Assembly: GCA_964017145.1 (NCBI GenBank)
Contig: OZ024850.1
Location: 1,341,618 to 1,405,617 of the forward strand
From: Agrocybe praecox
Lineage: Eukaryota; Basidiomycota; Agaricomycetes; Agaricales; Agrocybaceae
DNA length: 64,000 bases
Direction of reading: 5' to 3'
Part shown: one piece after another, positions 48,090 through 59,576 of the stretch
How the letters are laid out: each line of letters starts with the position of its first letter
Position numbering within the stretch: position 1 is the first letter of the stretch
Translations under genes and position numbers: made by a program
Notes under the pieces: model-generated
What the model saw: the letters and a program-made list of their open reading frames with translations, nothing else
Told to the model about the DNA's origin: nothing
Databases searched by the model: none

Positions 48090-49119
48090 TCACATAAAAT
48101 CTTCCTCCAATTCCCTTCCTGTCTTTCGAGGTGCATACTCGTCTTCCTCAACGTTGAACAGAGAGTCATACGATCGCGCCGCCTTTTCTGCTTCTCTAGC
48201 TTTAGCTAACTCTGCATCCTGCTTTTTCTGATGTTCAAGATAAAGATAAGTTGATGGTCTTTCTATCTAGAGTATAAGGAAAGCATACCTTCTCTGCAGC
48301 AGCCGCGCGCTTGGTGGCATTCTCTATTTTAAGCCGATCGATGCGCTCTTGCTCGTGATCGACGACTTTCTCCACCTTAGTCTTGTTTAGACGGTTGACG
48401 ATGGGATTTTCTCGTGTTGCAACGTGAACTGTATCATCCTCATCATTAGAATGGATCGTCGTCGTTACAGCTGTGCCACATACCTCGTTTGACCTAGGTG
48501 AATGATTTAAACAGGTGAAAAGCAAGAGAAAGTAAAGTAGTCTACCTTCTTGTCATTGTGGAAAGACACTTGTCCAACAGCCATGTCTCCAGTTTTCTGG
48601 AGGATAGAAGGTTAATCTCTGCTGAACACGACACAACGAGAACCGGAACCTTGAGATTGTCCGCAGGTGTATAAATGATGGTTAGATTATCTTTTTTATT
48701 TCCTGCAGAAATTTGGGGCGTTAACAAGAAATAATATAGAGCGTAAGCGTTACATACCTTCAATTGAATTAGCTTTCACGAGCTGAGCACAGTCATTCAG
48801 CAGCGCTGTCGGTATGCTTTCCCAGCTCATTCCTTCGGACATGCGGACGTAAACGTGGGCTGATGAGAGTTTGTCTACGTGAAACCAGACATCTTGAGGC
48901 CATGCAAACTTAATGAGTTCCTCGTCTGCGATGGATGCGGATGATCTTTTGAGTGGTTTGTCGAATTATCAACGAGATGTGGATCCTCCCTCACTTTCCA
49001 CCTTGTCGCGACCCATATAAATGATCGCGGACGGAGTAACGGCTGTGCACAGAATTAGGATGATCAAGGCCAAAATTTCAGATAATAAAATTACCTGTTG
49101 ATGTAAAGAATAAAACCAT
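48090..49119 (-). CDS. CCDC25: CCDC25 orthologue, NFACT-R (DUF814) domain protein
   Basis: Eight exons on the minus strand: 49119-49095, 49042-48995, 48925-48758, 48702-48650, 48596-48546, 48493-48484, 48428-48289 and 48227-48090, giving 210 aa. The sequence follows human CCDC25 closely: [74 protein letters not shown] and [16 protein letters not shown] charged coiled-coil tail follows ([21 protein letters not shown]). The NFACT-R domain is related to that of Rqc2/NEMF and binds nucleic acid. The fungal role is not established. The sixth exon is 10 nt (GTCAAACGAG) and keeps the frame between FHNDKK and VHVATREN. Confidence 0.93.
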
Positions 49120-49455
49120 GATAAAAATGTAGTTATATAGAGCAGAAAACAACGAAATAGACCGAAATCGAGCGTCGTTTCCTAGTAATTCAGAATGTCA
49201 TGCGTGGGAGTTTTTAGACAGGAAGTTATGTAATCACTTTCCGCGAGTGCCCAAGAACTCCGGACATTCATTTACAACTGTCCACTACACCTCTTTCGCT
49301 CATTCCCTCGTCTGATCTCTTTTCGCCTGTCTCTTCTGCCGAGAAGACATACAACAACTTAGGTATAGCTTTTTTTTTTCACTGAAGTTAGTAAATGTAT
49401 ACTGACATTCTGGAATAACAGCAGCGCAATAAAATAGTGAAAAGTTGAATTCATA
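49120..49455. other. Divergent promoter region, CCDC25 and RBM25
   Basis: A compact promoter of about 335 bases shared by two genes transcribed away from each other. The RBM25 side is rich in C and T. Confidence 0.5.
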
Positions 49456-51720
49456 ATGCAACCTAATAGGTTGGGTCTTGGTCTGCGTCCACCTTTGCCG
49501 TCATACGGCCAGGGTCCCTCAATGTCGGCTCTCGCACAGCAGCAGCAAATGCAATATATGCAACCACCTCCAGCACAGAAATCGGCGACCCTTTTCATCG
49601 GTTCGATATCGGGTGGCATCACTGATGCGTTTATCAATTCGTTGCTTTCGGTACGTGTCTAAATTGCGATTCCTCTATGATGACGGTACAATAATCTGTG
49701 TATCATAGGCATGCGGCCCAATTAAATCGTTTAAGCGCCTTATAACTCCTGCAAATAAACCTCAAGGTTTTGGCTTCGCTGAATTTGAAGACCCAGGTGG
49801 CGCGCTGCGAGCAATGAAGCTTTTGAATGGTGTGGAATTACCTGCTTTGGAAGACGGGTGTGCGAATAAAAAGTTACTGGTGCGTTTTCCTCTAGCGAGT
49901 TCAACCAATTTCACGCCTACGTCGAATTCCCACTCCTCCGACAGGTAAAACCAGATGAAAAAACTCGTCTGTTTCTAGATGCATTCGCTGCTAGTCAAAT
50001 GGTCACAGATGTGCGCATATTTCATCTATTGTCTATCATCCGGCACTCGATTAACGTACCCTTCTAGGCCGAAGAAACGAAAGTCAAAGACGCCAAAACT
50101 AGAATTGACGAACTAGTGGCTGACATCAACCGAGTATCGCAAGATGCCGCGAACAGTGGATTAATTGACAAAGAAAAATACGTTATCCCACCCCATCTTC
50201 ACGACCTGCAAGAAGCCGACTTGCCAGAAACACAACGGGGTTTGGTTATCTCAGAAATCGCCCAGTTCCGAGAACGCGCAGCGAAGAGAGAGCGTGAAAA
50301 ATTGCGCGATGTCCGAGAGAGCATGCCATCTTTGAACGGCGCACCCAGCGGTCCCAAGGTTCGAGAGTGGGGAAAGCCTCAACACCAGGATCCTGGCGCA
50401 CCAAAGGCTCAAGGATTCGGAAAAGGAGCGCAGGGGTATAATAAGCCTGTCGGTTTTGTGAAAGCTGAAGATGAACAACGGTCAGGTAGTCGCGAACCGG
50501 AAAGAAAGAAGACAGACTTCGAGTTAGAGGAAGAGAGGAAGGAGCAAAGAAGACACGAGGAGGAACTTTCTTACCGAGATGTACGTATAACTATTCTTTT
50601 ATCCTGCTTCCTTTCTCTGATTCTTTGTTACTCTTCGTTAGCGAGAGCGTCGATATGAACCACGAGAACGGACGCGTATACAGGCATTGGAGCGTGCCAT
50701 CGCGCGCGAGAATGCCCAAAGAGAGAATGAACTTAGAGACAGAGTCGAGATAAAGGCCCGACTAGACATATGGGACGATGATGAGAGTGATGAGCTTTTC
50801 TATGTCGATCGGTACGTGTACTTTTAATTACTCATGCTGGTTTTAATCTTACAGTAAAAATATAGAACACGATGGCGCCATCTCAGACAGCGACGACTAG
50901 AAGCTGAAGAAGCTGCAGATGAAAAGTCGCGGCAATTCGAAGAACAAGAAGCCGAAAATCTCAGAAGGGAGTCAGAAGACTTCTTGGCCAGACAAATGGA
51001 CGAGATGCAAGCTTTGGCAGATGAACAACGAAAAGCAGGACTCTTGCTCGATGACGGGGCTCCTGTTCGGTTGAACGTGTCAATCGTGCCCACTGTGAAG
51101 GACAAGGAAAAAGATACGACTGCAAAAGAGAAATCTGCCAAAACAGCAGTGTTCGCCCAAGAGGAAGAGGAAGAAGATGGCCTCAAGAAGAGGAGAGCAC
51201 CGCTTGTCAAACTTGACTTCAGCGTTGCTGAGTCAGGTGAGCAACAGAGAGAGAGGTTGGAGAGAATACGCCAGTCAGTGCCTCACGACAAAGAAAGTCT
51301 GTTTAAGGCCAAGGTTCGATGGGATGGTCTCACTGATGTAAGTGGATCTATAACATTTGCTTGATTATCCTATCCTGACTTTCCTTCTTTTAGTCAATAA
51401 TCGACCGTAAATTTGATCCTCTAGTGAAGCGACTGATGACGAAGTACTTGGGTGATATGGAGGATGAGGATCTTATTATGTTTGTTATTGAACATCTCAA
51501 AGATCATAAGGCACCTCAGAAACTTGTTGAAGGTTTAGAACCAGTGCGTTTATTATATTTGGATGAAATTTCGCTTTATATGCTAATACCGTCGGCTTAT
51601 TTTCTGCAGGTCTTGGAAGATGAAGCAATTGATCTTGCTGTTAATGTCTGGCGACAAATTATCTTCGAGAGTATGGCATACAACGAAGGGTTGCTGACGG
51701 ACAAAATGCTTGTCGACTAG
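49456..51720 (+). CDS. RBM25: Splicing factor RBM25 (RRM and PWI domains)
   Basis: Eight exons: 49456-49650, 49709-49879, 49945-50010, 50068-50580, 50642-50811, 50866-51337, 51394-51543 and 51610-51720, giving 615 aa. All but one splice junction (50811/50866) are phase 0. The RRM lies at about residues 42-120, with RNP-like strings TLFIGSISGGITDAFINSLL and GFGFAEFEDPGGALRAM. The centre is a long Arg/Glu-rich helical region (REREKLRDVRES, RERRYEPRERTRIQALE). The C-terminus is a PWI domain (FDPLVKRLMTKYLGDMEDED ... VWRQIIFESMAYNEG). The protein binds pre-mRNA and the U1 snRNP and influences 5' splice-site choice. Confidence 0.93.
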
Positions 51721-52876
51721 CACTGCACTTGACGAGGTAGAGGGATTGTAGCCTGTTAGACTTCACGTTATCCTTCACAGGCGCGCAGGTGCGTTGTGCG
51801 GTATACTATAGTACTTACTCGTTGGCATGATACGTGGTATTCTCCGTTTGCGTTTGACAAACTTGAGAGCCAGGGGGATGTATTTTCGGAACATAATTAG
51901 TGACGTGAGTTCAACCTTTCGATTTATCTCACGAGATGTAAATGATATTGCTTTCTCTTTTTTCCTTTTTCTTTGTGAAAGAAATGTGTTTTTCCGCATG
52001 CGAATCAACGGTCCCTTCGTCTATTTGAAACGAACTTTACGGGTTGCTGGGTGTCGTTGAGTCCACTAAATCTATTCACTTGAACCAAGTATACATTGAT
52101 CTATTCAAGGTGGGAGAACGCCCATTTCTCCATAACGTTCTATTCCTAGGTTTTTCTATATTACTTTCCCCTTATTTTAGGTCAGTCAAGATGTGATGTA
52201 ATCGTTCGAAGCTAATGGAATAGGACCATGCGGGGTATACCTGAGGCTGGGGATAGAAAAGGACTTTCCGGTGGATTTATATCATGCTCTGCATCAGATT
52301 TTCTCTCTCCAATAGTCACTCGACGTGCGCTATCGAGCTCCGTTTAGGTTGAAATTGCCTGACGGGCTAAACTATGCCGTGTTGATAGTTGTATCGAATA
52401 TGACAATTGACCCTCTTTTCTCTTCCAATCAGAATGTGATTTTAATCACGATACAACTTTCCTTGTCTAACGGGCCAGCAAGTACAAGATTTAGACGCCT
52501 TGAATCCTTTTTCGTGTTGAAGATGTATTGATACGCGACTGAAAGGAGTCGGGACCGGGGTTGTGCACATGGTTTTCCCCACACTCAGGTCACCTGGGGC
52601 CCCCATTTTTTTCCCTCGCGCTCCAACTCCATTTCCTGCCTTTGTTGCCGGCTAGTAATGATGATGCAAGCGATGTCAGTTCTAAATGTGTTTGTATGTC
52701 GATGATCCATTCCTTGTAGTCGCTGGGCTATAAAGTGGGTTGGCTAACGAAATGGTATTCACGCGATTCTGGCCTCTACAAGGTCGTGTTCATTCACCTA
52801 TTACATTTCAGCCTAGGTTGTCTCGAATCTTCCTTCAAAAGCCTAGTCGGTCTTGTTCCCTGGAAGTCGTCGAACA
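51721..52876. other. Intergenic, RBM25 3' flank and trehalase promoter
   Basis: No supported ORF. TATAAAG at 52729-52735 lies about 140 bases upstream of the trehalase start and is a plausible core promoter. Confidence 0.45.
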
Positions 52877-55800
52877 ATGTTGCATCTAGCATCCGCTTCT
52901 GCAGCACTCGCTCTGCTCGCTCATGGCGTTGCAGCACAATCCTCATCTGCCGGTGGCTCAACAGCTACCGCTCCTTCGAGCACCGGAGTCTCCACCATCA
53001 CAGTCGCCACTGCGGTTCCCAGTCCTTCTGCATCCCTCGACTCTCCGCTACCATCGCAAGTAGCTTTGCCTCCCAAGCAGACGTGGTGTCCATCCGACAT
53101 CTTCTGCGCTGGTCCGGTGAGTGATACATCTTGGTGACCTGATATAAATCTCGGGTAGGGCTTGCTGATGATTATGGGTTATATAGTTACTTCAAACGGT
53201 CAATGTGGCTCACCTGTTCCCAGATGATAAAACCTTCGTGGACAAGGTCCGTTATTCCGCATATCACAATTGCTCCTAAACGTTGAACGTTGAACGTTGG
53301 CCATGCTTCTTCCACCATTTCATTCCATCCTGCTTAACAGCCAACGAGCAAAGATGCACAAGCCGTTCTTGCCGACTTCCAAAATATCGCGAACGGGACT
53401 ACATTTGGGCAAATCGTCAGCTTCGTGGAAAATGATTTTGCAGGTGAAGGCCAGGAGTTAGAAGGCCTTGAGTTGCCAGACTTCAACACATCGCCTCCAT
53501 TCCTCAACAATGTCACGCAGCCCCTTCCCAAAGCATTTGCACAGACTGTACACTCATTCTGGACTCAACTGATTCGGGGTACTAATTCTACGACACTGTG
53601 TGGGAATAGTGGGAGGTGCGAAAGCTCGTTGATTCCTCTCAATCATACTTTTGTTGTTCCTGGTAAGTCGGAGTTATCTCAACACCTCGTGCTCTTATTG
53701 TTAATAACGATATTTGTACACGCATACTAGGTGGCCGTTTCCGCGAAATCTACTATTGGGATAGCTTCTGGATCATCGAAGGCTTGCTTGAGTCACAGCT
53801 ATTCAGCGTTGCCAATGCCACCCTTCAAAACTTTATGGACCAACTTGATAACTTTGGATTTATACCCAACGGCGGTCGCATCTACTGTGGGTTGAATGGA
53901 TCGTGTCTTCAGAAACGTCATCTTGATATGTTACGAAATTAGATTTGGATAGGTCGCAACCACCGTTATTCATTCAGGCATGCCACATTTTACATGGTCT
54001 ATTTTTACAATTACTTACGTGACTTCTGGCAGATGCTCTCGCGCTATGTAACCGTTACGGGCGATCGCAGTATTTTGACTCGAGCTCTTCCTTTGGCAGA
54101 GGTTAGAATTATGCACTGGTCCTGTTTAACATTGATCTAACCATATTCTTCCATGTAGAAAGAGCTAAAATGGTGGAGCGATAATCGCTCTCTCCAAATC
54201 ACGAGTCCTTTCTCAAATAACACTTTCACCATGTACCATTATAGCGTTAACAATACTGCTCCTCGTCCGGAGTCGTATCTGACAGGTATGTATTGGAACT
54301 TTGTTAATGCGTCACCTTCTCATCATACTTTGGTTTTAGATTATACGACTGCAAACGATCCTTCCATCAGCCCACCTCTTTCTGACGACGCAAAGGCCAA
54401 TCTTTATGCAGAACTGGCCAGTGGAGCAGAGACTGGATGGGACTATACCATACGTTGGTTCTCGGCTGCTAATGCTTCTGAGGGACTCAGGAGTTTGAAC
54501 GTGAGGAATACCATCGGTGTTGATTTAAACAGCATTCTCTGTGAGTTTGATGAGCCACCTTTTCTGGTGATTAGGAATTTTGGGACTTAATTGATTCTTT
54601 AAGACAAAAATCACGTTCTAATGGCTGGTCTTTATGGTCCTGCAAATAATACCGTAATCCAGCGACACAGGGATGCTGCAGCTAACCTCAAAGCTGGTAT
54701 CTTGGATCTGTTCTGGGATAATCAAAAGGTATGTGGTGTAAAATGGTTTCCGTCTTCTTATTCGAGCCAACGTCGCTGATTATGTCACCGAATCTATTAC
54801 AGATGGCTTTCTATGATTTCGTGAGGGACACCAATGCCAGAAACAACGTTTTCAGCGCTGCTACCTTCTATCCTTTCTGGAACGGAATCATTCCCGATGA
54901 AGTGGCCAGCAGCCAGCAGAATGCATTTGCTGCTTTCAGTTCGGTAAATATGGTCCTAAACCGCTATAATGGAACTTTCCCGACGACATTCATCGACACT
55001 GGGCTGCAATGGTACGCTCGAGTTCCTTTTTGGCTCTATATTCCCTTCTCTGATTACTTCAACTTATTTCAGGGATGCTCCTAATGCATGGCCACCTCAC
55101 CAATATGTCGTTCTCCAAGCACTTCGGGCTCTTCCAGCTAATGTCTCTAAAGGTGCTTTGCCTACCCTATCCTCCAACCAATCGACCTTCGACCTCATCC
55201 CATCTGGTCAACTTGGTTTGGACGAGTCTGCTCTTCCCGGTCAACCCGTCCACGGAGGAGCCTCGATTGTCAACAGCACGAAGTCAGGTCCCGGCGCCGA
55301 CATTAACAGAGGAAACAACACCGTGTTCAATGGAGGAAACGCCACCGACAGCGAAGGCTGGGCTGAGTCACTACAGAGGCAGCTGGCTAACAGGTACTTT
55401 GCTAGTGCTTTGTGCAGCTGGTGCGTGATTATATCTTTCGCAGTCCAAGCACGAATATTAAATATTAACCCTTTTCAAATTGAACTTTTAGGCACGCGAC
55501 TGGCGGCTCGATCTCTGGGATGCTTCCCAGATTATCCGACCAAGAGCTGAATGTAACCCAAAGTATAACGAACACTGGCAACGTGCGTGATATCATTGCA
55601 CATGTTTTAAAGAGAACTAATATACTGACGTATGTATTGAACGCATATTAATCAGATGTTTGAAAAGTTCTCCAATCTGGAAATCGATTCTGCTGGACGA
55701 GGAGGAGAATACACTGTTCAGGCTGGTTTCGGATGGACAAACGGCGTTCTACTTTGGGTGGCGAGCAATTATGGCTCTGTTATCTCTGCACCTCAATGCC

Positions 55801-55946
55801 CTGATCTGTTGGAGAGTCCTGTTGCTCCTACTGGCAATGGAAATGGAGGTGGAAAATCGGGCGCCAAAGCCTCGTTCGGTGGCACGATCACGCTGTTCAC
55901 AGTAGTAGCTGTGGGAGTTGTCGTCGCCCATGGATTATTCCTTTAA
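52877..55946 (+). CDS. Secreted, membrane-anchored alpha,alpha-trehalase (GH37)
   Basis: Thirteen exons: 52877-53116, 53187-53246, 53341-53662, 53731-53886, 53943-53977, 54033-54101, 54159-54285, 54340-54540, 54604-54728, 54803-55011, 55073-55420, 55492-55582 and 55656-55946, giving 757 aa. A signal peptide (MLHLASASAALALLAHGVAA) is followed by a Ser/Thr-rich linker. Trehalase signature 1 is PGGRFREIYYWDSFW (about 207). The catalytic Asp lies in ETGWDYTIRW, signature 2 is QWDAPNAWPP (about 514) and the catalytic Glu lies in RGGEYTVQAGFGW. The C-terminus (FGGTITLFTVVAVGVVVAHG) is hydrophobic, which suggests a GPI or membrane anchor. The enzyme hydrolyses external trehalose to glucose. Intron 5 (53978-54032) has a GC donor. 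Confidence 0.94.
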
Positions 55947-56123
55947 CTTGTTCACTTGTGACTTTTTCTTGTTTTCTTACGATTTTTAACGAACAAAATG
56001 TGCTTATGTATGTGGAAGTAGGTTTACACTGTACATATATATTATATCCGTCAGTATTCGAATCAATACGCCCCAGACTTTTACTTCTTCCTTTTATTTT
56101 TCGTTTGTTAACGCTTGAATCAG

Positions 56124-57304
56124 TTGGGGTGAATCCGCTGGAGCCATCTCTGCCTCGTTGCAAATGCTTGCCAATGGGGGAAACACTGAAGGTCTTTTCC
56201 GAGAGGCCTTCATGCAATCCGGCTCTCCCATTCCTGTCGGTGATATTACTCATGGACAAAAATACTACGACTCTCTGGTCAAAGACACCGGATGCACAGG
56301 CGCACAGGATACTCCCCAGTGCTTGAGAGAGGTTCCGTATGCGAAGCTGAAGGCAGCCATCAATAACACCCCTTCCTTCTTCGCGTACCAGGTTTGTCCC
56401 TTTTGTTTCTAAGGAAAAGTATCAAGGGGGCTGATGTCGACTTTTAGTCACTACATTTTTCCTGGCTTCCTCGTACTGATGGTGTCTTCTTGGCCGACAA
56501 TTCCCTGAAGCTTATGCAACAAGGTAAAGTCACCAGGATTCCCTATGTCACCGGTAGGGTTGTCGTCTCTGCATCCGTGTCGTATGTTGACTCAAATCAA
56601 TCTTTAGGAAATTGTGATGACGATGGTACTCTGTTTTCCCTCGCTAATCTCAATGTCACGTCAGCACATTATATTCATGCTGTTCAATGCAAAGAAGGCA
56701 CTGATCGATTATACAGAACCGACGCCCAATTCAAGACGTACTTGAGAACACCTCCCTTCATGGCATCCCCGATACTGCCGTTGAGAAGATTACCAACTTA
56801 TACCCCGCTGATATCACTCAAGGATCGCCATTTGGGACAGGTATCCTGAACGCAATCACGCCTCAATTCAAAAGGCTGGCGGCATTCCAGGGCGACGGTT
56901 TCTTCCAGGCACCAAGGCGCCGGCTACTACAGTATACCGCCTCAAGGCAGGATATGTGGGTCTTCAGTGAGTAGTAAACTTATAACGCCATTTAGACTGC
57001 ACATATTTATTTCTTCTATCCAGTTAGCAAAAGATTCAAAGGACTTCCTACCCTCGGGTCTGCCCATTTCACCGACATCGTAAACTCTTACGGAGGAGGA
57101 GAGATGGCTGACCATCTAATCCGTTTCGCCAATAAACTCAATCCCAATCCGATTATTGGATATCAATGGCCAAAATATACCACCTCCGCCAAGAAAGTCG
57201 CTACTTATATTGATGGACTCATTCCGGTTGTTACTGGCACCGATGATTTCAGAGAGGAGGCGATGAGTTATCTGATTGATGTCACCTTAGCATATCCATT
57301 TTGA
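56124..57304 (+). pseudogene. 5'-truncated type-B carboxylesterase/lipase remnant
   Basis: Four segments splice sensibly: 56124-56391, 56448-56553, 56608-56966 and 57024-57304. The sequence begins abruptly at the nucleophile elbow (WGESAGAISASLQMLA) and continues with GLFREAFMQSGSPIPVGD, DTPQCLREVPYAKL and RIPYVTGNCDDDGTLFSLAN. It ends with VNSYGGGEMADHLIRFANKL and ALAYPF-like residues (TLAYPF). The first about 200 residues of a normal esterase, including the oxyanion-hole region, are missing; the trehalase 3' flank lies directly upstream. Near 56750 a frameshift separates KTYLRTPP from LHGIPDTAVEKITNLYPADI. It is therefore a non-functional remnant. Confidence 0.8.
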
Positions 57305-57661
57305 GCCCTCGTCGTATGCAAGACCGATTCATGCTTGTACTATAGTTTCTCTGTATGACAGATTTCAATCCGTTAAAATGTGGTTGATGTATTTTCGGGC
57401 GATTTATGGCAATCAATTTGCTTCGGCACAAATGACTTAGGCGCTCACATAGTAATCAGGTGATGGTGATGCTCATGCTCTGTGGTGTAGACCTTTATCT
57501 GGACATACCTTTATTTATAGCGAATTTGAAAGCAGGGAAAACAATAATGAGCAAATGTAGATACATCCTCGACTATCGAGAAAATGGTATCACATGAAGT
57601 TGACAAGAAATACAATACATATACCTAATTACAGACTACATACTATCAAGTCCAAAAAAAA
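57305..57661. other. Intergenic, convergent 3' ends
   Basis: 3' flanks of the esterase remnant and epoxide hydrolase 2. Nothing else was seen. Confidence 0.45.
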
Positions 57662-59269
57662 TCAAAATCCAGACCTTCCCGAAACTACGCCATACGCGGG
57701 TCCACCCTTTCCGAACATCTTCCTAAGATCATCAACGAGCTCTTTGGGTTTTTCGTGTGCAGCGAAGTGACCTCCTTTTTCATGCACTGATTCGAATACT
57801 AGGTTCGGTGTCTTCAGCCATCTGCGTTTCAGGATTAGGGATTTTTTTTTCAGTTATAGTATCCGGAAAAGGAAAATTAAATCGGCAGTACCTGCGAGGA
57901 AATGAAATCAGCTCTTTCGGGAAATAAGAGTACCCTATTGGGACATTAGTTGGTGTCTGAAACTTCGCAAAGAAGTTGGGGTTGGCCTTAAGGGCCTCGT
58001 AGTAGATCCTGACGGATGCGGCTGGACCGGCACGGGAGAACCAATAAATTGAAATCCAAGTAAGGACTAGGTGGTATGATGATGATAAGTCGAATGAAGA
58101 TGTTCGTGAGTAAAGCGCGTACCTTCGTCGTCATCCCACTCGTACGCATCTGTCCAGCTTACCAGCTTCTCGTATATCCAGGCCAATAGACCGACGGGAG
58201 AATCGGATAAGCTATATCCAAGCGTCTGCGGACAGGTACTCTGCTGAGAAAAGTATCCAATCTGTGTCTTTTGGTACCACATGCTTCTTTCCAAGCCCGC
58301 CCTTTCTTTTTCTGTGTAGCTAAGAGGGTTTATGAAGGAAACAAATGGGATCACTGAGATGAGATGCGAAAGGAGGAGGAAAGGCCTGTGGACCGGGTGA
58401 GGGGGCGTGGTTCTATTTATAGATCAGAAAGTGCGGGGTAAATTTTAGCGATGGGTACGAACAGGGGGAAGTTGCTATGCCACGCTTTGTTATGTTTGCT
58501 ATAGTCTTGGGCGATTCTACAAGTAATCTAGTATAAACAGTGTAATTAGTGTAATGTTCCAGTATGAGTGTGATGAACCCATACGAAATGGCCCCAATCG
58601 CCCCCCTGAGTAACTTACAGGCGAGGTTGAGACGCGTCAATTTCCTTTATTAATCATTTATGTCAATTATACACGCACCATACTCGTTATACCCTAAGGC
58701 TAACATCAGCTTGTTCCCAGCTTCGGCCATTTGTGGAATTCCGAACCCAGATTTCTTGGGTGCCTCAGAGAAACCGTAGCCTGGTAATCCAAGCGCAACG
58801 ACATGAAAAGCGGGGTGCTCTGGAGACCCTTGAATCAGCAGAGGTAGTATTCTACGCACTTCAATGAAGCTCCCAGGCCCTATCGCATATAATCAACAAA
58901 CGCTTAACTTGAGTGAAATTGAATAATGTCACGGAAAAACTCACATCCATGGACAAATAAGAGTGGAATAGCATCCACAACATCACTCTTCTTATGAACG
59001 TAGTGCACGTTTAGTGCCCCAAAACCTTCGACTTCAATGTCCCTCGTAAACTGCGGCAACTCCTTGTTGAGTTTCGCCTCTTCTTTCCTCCAATCGTACC
59101 CTCCACCTTCCTTCCACCTGGAAATCAACCGCCGAATGTCAGATAAAGGGGCACCATACTGCCAGCCCGCATCTTCCAGCTCGTCAGGAAGAGTAGTCAA
59201 CGCAAGCTTCTCTTGCAGTAACTTAAGGCCGGAATCGGGGACAGCGATGGTGAATGGCGTTTCTGTCAT
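57662..59269 (-). CDS. Epoxide hydrolase 2 (microsomal EH-like, alpha/beta-hydrolase)
   Basis: Seven exons on the minus strand: 59269-58945, 58879-58679, 58613-58585, 58527-58459, 58411-58123, 58066-57892 and 57821-57662, giving 415 aa. It is similar throughout to epoxide hydrolase 1: [54 protein letters not shown] (nucleophile Asp), [16 protein letters not shown] and [10 protein letters not shown] (catalytic His). One intron present in gene 1 (after SISQYAE) is absent here; most other splice positions agree, including the 29-nt exon that carries the nucleophile. It lacks a membrane anchor. The start is the first ATG in frame. It is co-oriented with the upstream FAD monooxygenase, about 300 bases away. 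Confidence 0.92.
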
Positions 59270-59576
59270 AGTGTATTGGGTTGCTTTAAGAGGCGATGAA
59301 GGCTCCAAGGTGACCTCAGTCTAGTTACAGTATGCGTAGCTCAGTATATGTACTATACTAAGTAGACAGGAAGCTTGGGGAATCATATGTTTATTGAGAC
59401 ATTCCCCCCGAACCTAATTTAGAACAGCAATTCACGACCCACGTGATTTTATATGCTACGCGTCTTGACGCGTCTGATCGACGCGACGAGGGGAAACCCA
59501 ATAACATGATAACTCTTTTGATAGTTTCGGAGAGAAAAAAATATTAAACATTATTGTTTACAATATAGCTATGCAC
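59270..59576. promoter_or_regulatory. Upstream region of epoxide hydrolase 2 with clustered short boxes
   Basis: About 307 bases between the monooxygenase stop and the epoxide hydrolase start. ACGCGT occurs at 59458-59463 and again at 59468-59473, and CACGTG at 59440-59445. These are known binding strings for MBF-type and bHLH-type regulators in other fungi. Their use here is only inferred. Confidence 0.35.

Noticed and set aside
54969..55550. 193-codon plus-strand ORF
   Set aside because: Shadow of trehalase exon 11, read partly in frame but running through introns; the spliced trehalase explains the region.
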